Positions 8,793 through 12,500 of a DNA stretch of 12,500 nucleotides are shown one piece after another. Each line of letters begins with the position of its first letter. Positions within the stretch are counted from its first letter, which is position 1. Both the position numbers and the translations under genes were made by a program. The stretch comes from Acropora yongei (lineage: Eukaryota > Cnidaria > Anthozoa > Scleractinia > Acroporidae): assembly GCA_014634225.1 (NCBI GenBank), contig BLFN01000231.1, positions 1,747,971 through 1,760,470 on the forward strand, read 5' to 3'. The notes under the pieces are model-generated. The model was not told the origin of the DNA and ran no database searches. It saw only the letters and a program-made list of their open reading frames with translations.

Positions 8793-9771
8793 CAGCGCTC
8801 CAGGCTTCGACCATTTTGGTCACCATGGCTAGTGAAAAAAATATTTGGCGACTAAAATTTTGACGAAAGTCGCCAATTGGCGACCAACAGATTATAAAGA
8901 AAACTTACTTGGAAAATTAATCAATGTTTGGTCAAATTATCAAAAGTAAAAAGCGACGATATCACATCTTTCTCTTTCTCGCCATTTCGCTACTCAATAC
9001 GAATGCGTAAACCTAAAGTGAGCGTAAACTGGGAAGAAGCCAAACTATACTTCCTGCACCCTACTGAGGAGCGGAACTTACTTCCACCCCGACAGAGACA
9101 GTTCCCTGTTGCGATGCTTCAGTGACCACAGACGATTTGCCAAGCCAGTAGACCTGTTGGCCGCGATATGCTTGTCTCGACTCTTTTGGCAAGATTGAAC
9201 GCAACAGGGTTCTCAATGTGTTTATAATAAAAATAATTTTATTTGAGAGCGTCTGTCTTATTAATTTTTGTGTATTCCATATAAGTTTTGGGGCACGGTC
9301 TTACGTAAAAATAGCGAGGTTGTTTAATTTGCCCACAGGAAAGAAATTCAGGGCTGACTCCAGGTGCAGTTGTCATGCATCAAACGTGAATGTTGTTTTT
9401 GACCACTTCAATGAGAGAGAATGTATGGAATAAGGATTGATTGAGTCAAGTCCAAATACCATCTACCTTAGTAAAATAAATTGTTTACTTGGTCTTCTCT
9501 GCAGATCAAAATGCATGTGGCCAATTTGTTCTATTTGAAAGGTTTTACGTGCCATTGGTGATTTGTTACCCCATCTCAGCAGCTTTGTAGTAAATTATTT
9601 TGCTACCAGAAATTGAAATCTTTCTTCCCTTTGTGTCGCCCATTACTACAATGGATTGTTTTAATCGGCAAGCGAGTAAGCGTAACAATTAAGGAAAGGG
9701 TTGCAAACGTGTCACTTGGCGTACTAACAGTTCATATAACGTACACGAAGTGTCTGCCCCTGGATATTACA

Positions 9772-9818
<47 letters not shown>

Positions 9819-9935
9819 CATTATTCTTAGTTTTTTTTTTACTTTTTGCAACCAAAATTTTTTTATGGCGACCAATTTATAATTATTGAAGGTCACCAAA
9901 AAGCGACTTTTTGAAAAAGTGAGCTTGGAGCGCTG
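8793..9935. mobile_element. non-autonomous hAT-like DNA transposon, 1143 bp
   Basis: The left end reads CAGCGCTCCAGGCT and the right end is its reverse complement with one change (CAGCGCTCCAAGCT read inward), giving a 14-bp terminal inverted repeat. Both ends are flanked by CTATG, a 5-bp target duplication. Subterminal regions on both sides carry shared words in inverted order: ttggtcacc/ggtcaccaaa, then several ggcgac/gtcgcc copies (about 8853-8885 and 9865-9905). CAG-type termini, inverted subterminal motifs and a 5-8-bp duplication are typical of hAT elements; the superfamily is inferred from these. No transposase is present. Two internal plus-strand frames (8928-9125 and 9218-9433) have no motif I recognise, although the latter part of the second (about 9287-9433) has purine-first codon bias and might be captured or relic coding sequence. 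A (TTA)n tract lies near the right end. Confidence 0.75.
9773..9818. repeat. (TTA)15 microsatellite
   Basis: Forty-six bases of uninterrupted TTA repeat, inside the right part of the hAT-like element. The isoleucine run in an overlapping frame is simply its translation. Confidence 0.95.
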
Positions 9936-9940
9936 CTATG
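9936..9940. repeat. target-site duplication, right copy (CTATG)
   Basis: Exact match to 8788-8792, directly abutting the right CAGCG terminus of the hAT-like element. Confidence 0.65.
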
Positions 9941-10500
9941 TATGAGCTTATTATTAGAAAAAAATAATTACTTCTATACCTTCAATGACTCGCCCATAGA
10001 AAGACTTGGGGAGAAAAGCTGGATGCTTCCAGGCTGTTTTTCCTTATTGAATCCCCAACTTTTTGCCACTTTGAACACTCCCATTAATTCTCATTATGCC
10101 CCTGACTTTGATGCAGCAGCTTCCTTAACAATGGTACTGTAGGTGTCTAACATGAAGTTAAGTAATTGTCTGGAGCAAGAACTTGGCTGACGGTTTTTCA
10201 TCACTTGGGGCTTTTGAAGTATCTGTCCCAGCATGCTTAGACATCCTGTAAACAGCACAAGGGGCACAGGTTAAGAAAGGGGAATGAAATGCTGAACATT
10301 TGGAAGATGAGGTACAGTTTGGAGTTCTGCAGCAGGTACCAAAGAATCAACAACCCACAAACATCAAAATTAAATTAAAAGAGGTTTTAGCTTTCAAAAT
10401 GCTCCTAAGCATTCTGTGGTGCTTATACAGAACCATAATAACTTCATAAGAAATATTATATTTAATGTGTGCACTCTGATGAATAATCAATTATTGTATG
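9941..10500. other. AT-rich non-coding stretch
   Basis: This lies between the hAT-like element and the minisatellite. A 66-codon plus-strand frame (9942-10142) begins just outside the element and has no recognisable motif or bias. I see no RNA gene, repeat or regulatory signal that I can support. Confidence 0.55.
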
Positions 10501-11426
10501 TACATAGATGATAAATGTGGGTAAATTATGACAGATGAAGGTAGATCGATAGCAAACATAGGTTAACGAGTATGAATAAAGGTAGATAATAGCAATGTAG
10601 GTTAATGAATATGAACTTGTAGGTAAATAAATATGAATGGAGGCTAATGAATATGGACGATGCTAGATGACAGCAAATGGAGGCTAATGAATAATTTTTT
10701 ATGGAAGACACTAGATGGCAAATGGAGGCTTAAGAATATGAATGACAGTAGATTACAGCAAATGGAGGCTTATGAATATGAATTTAGGTAAATAAATATG
10801 AATGGAGGCTAATGAATATGGACAATGCTAGATGACGGCAAATGGAGACTATAATGAATATGGATGACTGTAGATGACAGCAAATGGAGGCTAATGAATA
10901 TGGACAACGGTAGATGAGAGCAAATGGAGACTAATGAATATGGACAACAATAGATGACAGCAAATGGAGCTAAATGAATATGAATGACAGTAGATTACAG
11001 CAAATGGAGGCTTATGAATATGAATTTAGGTAAATAAATATGAATGGAGGCTAATGAATATGGACGACGCTAGATGATGGCAAATGGAGGCTAATGAATG
11101 TGGACGATGGTAGATGACGGCAAACGGAGACTAATGAATATGGACGACAATAGATGACAGCAAATGGAGCTAAATGAATATGAATGGCAGTAGATTACAG
11201 CAAATGGAGGCTTATGAATATGAATTTAGGTAAATTAATATGAATGGAGGCTAATGAATGTGGACGAAGCTAGATGACGGCAAATGGAGGCTATTGACTG
11301 TGGACGATGCTAGATGACGGCAAATGGAGGCTAATGAATGTGGACGACCCTAGATGACAGCAAATGGAGGCTAATGAATATGGACGACGCTCGATGATGG
11401 CAAATATGGGCTTATGAATATGAATT
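10501..11426. repeat. 40-bp minisatellite with 200-bp higher-order repeat, left block
   Basis: The unit reads approximately caaatggaggctaatgaata followed by tggacgacggtagatgacag. From 10881 to 11400 the units begin every 40 bases with no slippage. Left of this the spacing loosens (units of 40-45 bases), and the first units, from about 10501 to 10620, are strongly diverged, as expected at an array edge. Five successive units form a 200-bp higher-order repeat: 10921-11120 and 11121-11320 correspond unit by unit. Each contains the variants gagctaaatg, then cttatgaatatgaattt, then aggtaaat(a/t)aatatgaatgg. An earlier partial copy lies at about 10719-10838. The unit length is not a multiple of three and stops occur in every frame, so it is not coding. 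The block ends inside a unit where another element has inserted. Confidence 0.93.
11424..11426. repeat. 3-bp target-site duplication, left copy (ATT)
   Basis: The uninterrupted minisatellite variant reads gaatttagg. Here it reads gaatt followed by the inserted element, and the right junction resumes atttagg. The duplicated bases are ATT; a 2-bp TT duplication with the element one base longer fits equally well. Confidence 0.65.
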
Positions 11427-12368
11427 GTGTGTTTCCAGAAAAATTAATATCCAGACCCCCACCACAGACAGAATTTCAGTTGTAAGCCCCCACCCCTCCA
11501 GATTTTCCATTTTCAGATGATAAGGTTAACCCCCTCACCCTTTCAGAATTTCCAAAAAAATATCTGCCACCCCCAGTAACCTCTGGAAATTATTTTTCTT
11601 CCATTAAAAGCATTTAACAGTTGATCAAAAACTATTAACCACATTTCCCGTGTCCATAGGCCTTTTCGTTTCTTAATTTTATTTTGAAGACCATCAAACT
11701 TTGCGTTTAATAATATCGACCCAGCAAATTGGGCATAAAATCTTACGTTAACCCAGTTTATATTTACAGAATCCTGTTTAAACAGTATTTGCTGGCATTC
11801 GAAAGGGGTTTTCACTGGTATTTTTGAGCTTTCAAGTTCACAAAATGTTTTAAGAATTTGAAGTACGTAAACACTATCGCCAAGAAACATACTGTATTAT
11901 GTGTAAAGAGAATTCAATTTGATGTATCAATGATAATGTTAACCAGCAAGAAAAACGATTAACAAGTTTCTAGTTTTATGTAGTTATCTTGCTAACGATT
12001 TTTTAAAGCAACCTGGAATTAACTTTGGCAAAGGTAACCTCTCCTGTTTGTCATAGTCTCTGGAGACTGGTAATGAGCAATGACGGCCATCTTGTCATGA
12101 AGAATCAGAGGTCCTCTTAGAAAAAAACTTTTGTGAAAAAGAAAAGTCATTTTGAGGCAAGGCATGGTAGGAAAAACACAGCATGACCAATGAAAGCACC
12201 AGAATGACTCACAAAAGTCGGTTAGAAACGATCGTTGTATATTATGCCCTCTGGAAGTGAATTTTCATCTTCAAAGCCCCCACCCCACTGGAATTACATA
12301 GGCCTATAAACCCCTCTGGAATTTCCAATTCCCTCCATGGTGGGGGTCTGGATATTTTCTGGAAACAC
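11427..12368. mobile_element. 942-bp inverted-repeat DNA transposon inserted in the minisatellite
   Basis: The left end begins GTGTGTTTCCAGAAAAATTA, then atatccagacccccacca. The right end read inward is GTGTTTCCAGAAAATATCCA, then gacccccaccatgg. This is a terminal inverted repeat of about 35 bp with a GT slip at the tip and a small internal gap. Subterminal regions contain several degenerate cccccacc…tccagaatttcc words in opposite orientation at the two ends (about 11450-11590 and 12240-12350). The element is flanked by ATT, and removing 11427-12371 restores the minisatellite unit at its proper 40-bp length. No transposase is recognisable, so it is non-autonomous. A 3-bp duplication is compatible with several cut-and-paste superfamilies, and I do not choose between them. 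Confidence 0.85.
11543..11890 (-). CDS. unrecognised ORF or captured exon inside the transposon (low confidence)
   Basis: A 115-residue minus-strand frame lies wholly within the inserted element. The part at 11747-11891 looks like an exon. A pyrimidine-rich acceptor (ttctctttacacataatacag) precedes it. It contains 48 open codons (including LQILKTFCELESSKIPVKTP). It ends at AAC|GTAAGA, a good donor. About 60 percent of the codons in the larger frame begin with a purine. The remaining residues include FDGLQNKIKKRKGLWTREMW; the last dozen or so run into the subterminal repeats and are probably meaningless. I recognise no domain. It could be a relic of a transposase, a host exon picked up by the element, or chance. 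Confidence 0.2.
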   Translation of the reverse strand: MFLGDSVYVLQILKTFCELESSKIPVKTPFECQQILFKQDSVNINWVNVRFYAQFAGSILLNAKFDGLQNKIKKRKGLWTREMWLIVFDQLLNAFNGRKIISRGYWGWQIFFWKF

Positions 12369-12371
12369 ATT
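12369..12371. repeat. 3-bp target-site duplication, right copy (ATT)
   Basis: ATT follows the right terminus ggaaacac directly and precedes taggtaaat, continuing the interrupted minisatellite unit. Confidence 0.65.
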
Positions 12372-12500
12372 TAGGTAAATAAATATGAATGGAGGCTAAT
12401 GAATATGGACGACGGTAGATGACAGCAAATGAAGGCTAATGAATATGGATGAAAGTAGCTGACGGCAAATGGAGGCTAACGAATGTGGACGACAGATGAT
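12372..12500. repeat. 40-bp minisatellite, right block, running off the window
   Basis: The interrupted unit resumes with taggtaaataaata (12372-12385), completing the 40 bases begun at 11401. The next unit, tgaatggaggctaatgaata…, occupies 12386-12425, which is the unit expected next in the higher-order repeat. Further units follow with minor changes (gaaggct, gtagctgacgg, aacgaatgtgg). The array is still present at the last base, so its full length is unknown. Confidence 0.92.

Noticed and set aside
8514..8855. 113-codon plus-strand frame
   Set aside because: It spans the repeat-like island at 8608-8720 and runs into the left terminus of the hAT-like element, so it cannot be one conserved gene.
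9613..9882. 89-codon plus-strand frame with a poly-isoleucine tract
   Set aside because: The isoleucine run is the (TTA)n microsatellite and the end is the transposon's subterminal region.
10526..10711. 61-codon minus-strand frame
   Set aside because: It lies across the degenerate left edge of the 40-bp array and is a translation of repeats.
10501..11426. CRISPR-like array
   Set aside because: The units are contiguous 40-mers that vary along their whole length. There is no constant repeat alternating with unique spacers and no cas gene, and the context is eukaryotic. It is a minisatellite.
1..12500. tRNA, rRNA or tRNA-derived SINE
   Set aside because: No B-box-like ggttcgaatcc word or cloverleaf was found by eye on either strand.

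Overview
This 12.5 kb window looks like non-coding DNA from an invertebrate animal, with no confident protein-coding gene. It is strongly AT-rich and has frequent homopolymer runs, (GTT)n and (TTA)n microsatellites, a long minisatellite and several short inverted-repeat DNA transposons. It has no bacterial-style gene packing, ribosome-binding sites or operons. The style of the small DNA transposons resembles what I associate with cnidarian, especially coral or anemone, genomes. That assignment is an impression and cannot be proved from the window.

Layout, left to right. Bases 1-2088 are AT-rich sequence with a small cluster of GGGCTAAAAT motifs at about 675-957. Bases 2089-2249 hold a MITE-like foldback element with nested inverted arms. 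A 22-bp tandem duplication lies at 2948-3004, followed by almost 3 kb of featureless AT-rich DNA with a (GTT)6 tract. A diverged 118-bp tandem duplication lies at 5828-6043. A second foldback element with arms of over 70 bp lies at 6333-6495. Bases 6496-8780 contain a possible decayed coding scrap (minus strand, about 6879-7039), a GC-richer patch at about 7960-8095 that looks like part of a dispersed repeat, and the one stretch with some coding character on the plus strand (8352-8526, followed by AATAAA).

From 8793 to 9935 lies a 1.14 kb non-autonomous DNA transposon with CAGCGCTCCA termini and a 5-bp target duplication (CTATG), hAT-like in style. From about 10501 to the window end lies a 40-bp minisatellite with a 200-bp higher-order repeat. 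A 942-bp inverted-repeat element (11427-12368) has inserted inside one 40-bp unit. Deleting the element plus one copy of ATT restores the 40-bp register exactly, which fixes both boundaries and shows that the array predates the insertion.

No transposase, reverse transcriptase, tRNA, rRNA or CRISPR array was recognised. The most rewarding features are the phase-locked minisatellite with its dated insertion, a possible exon carried inside that inserted element, the two strong foldback elements, and the short coding-like segment at 8352-8526.
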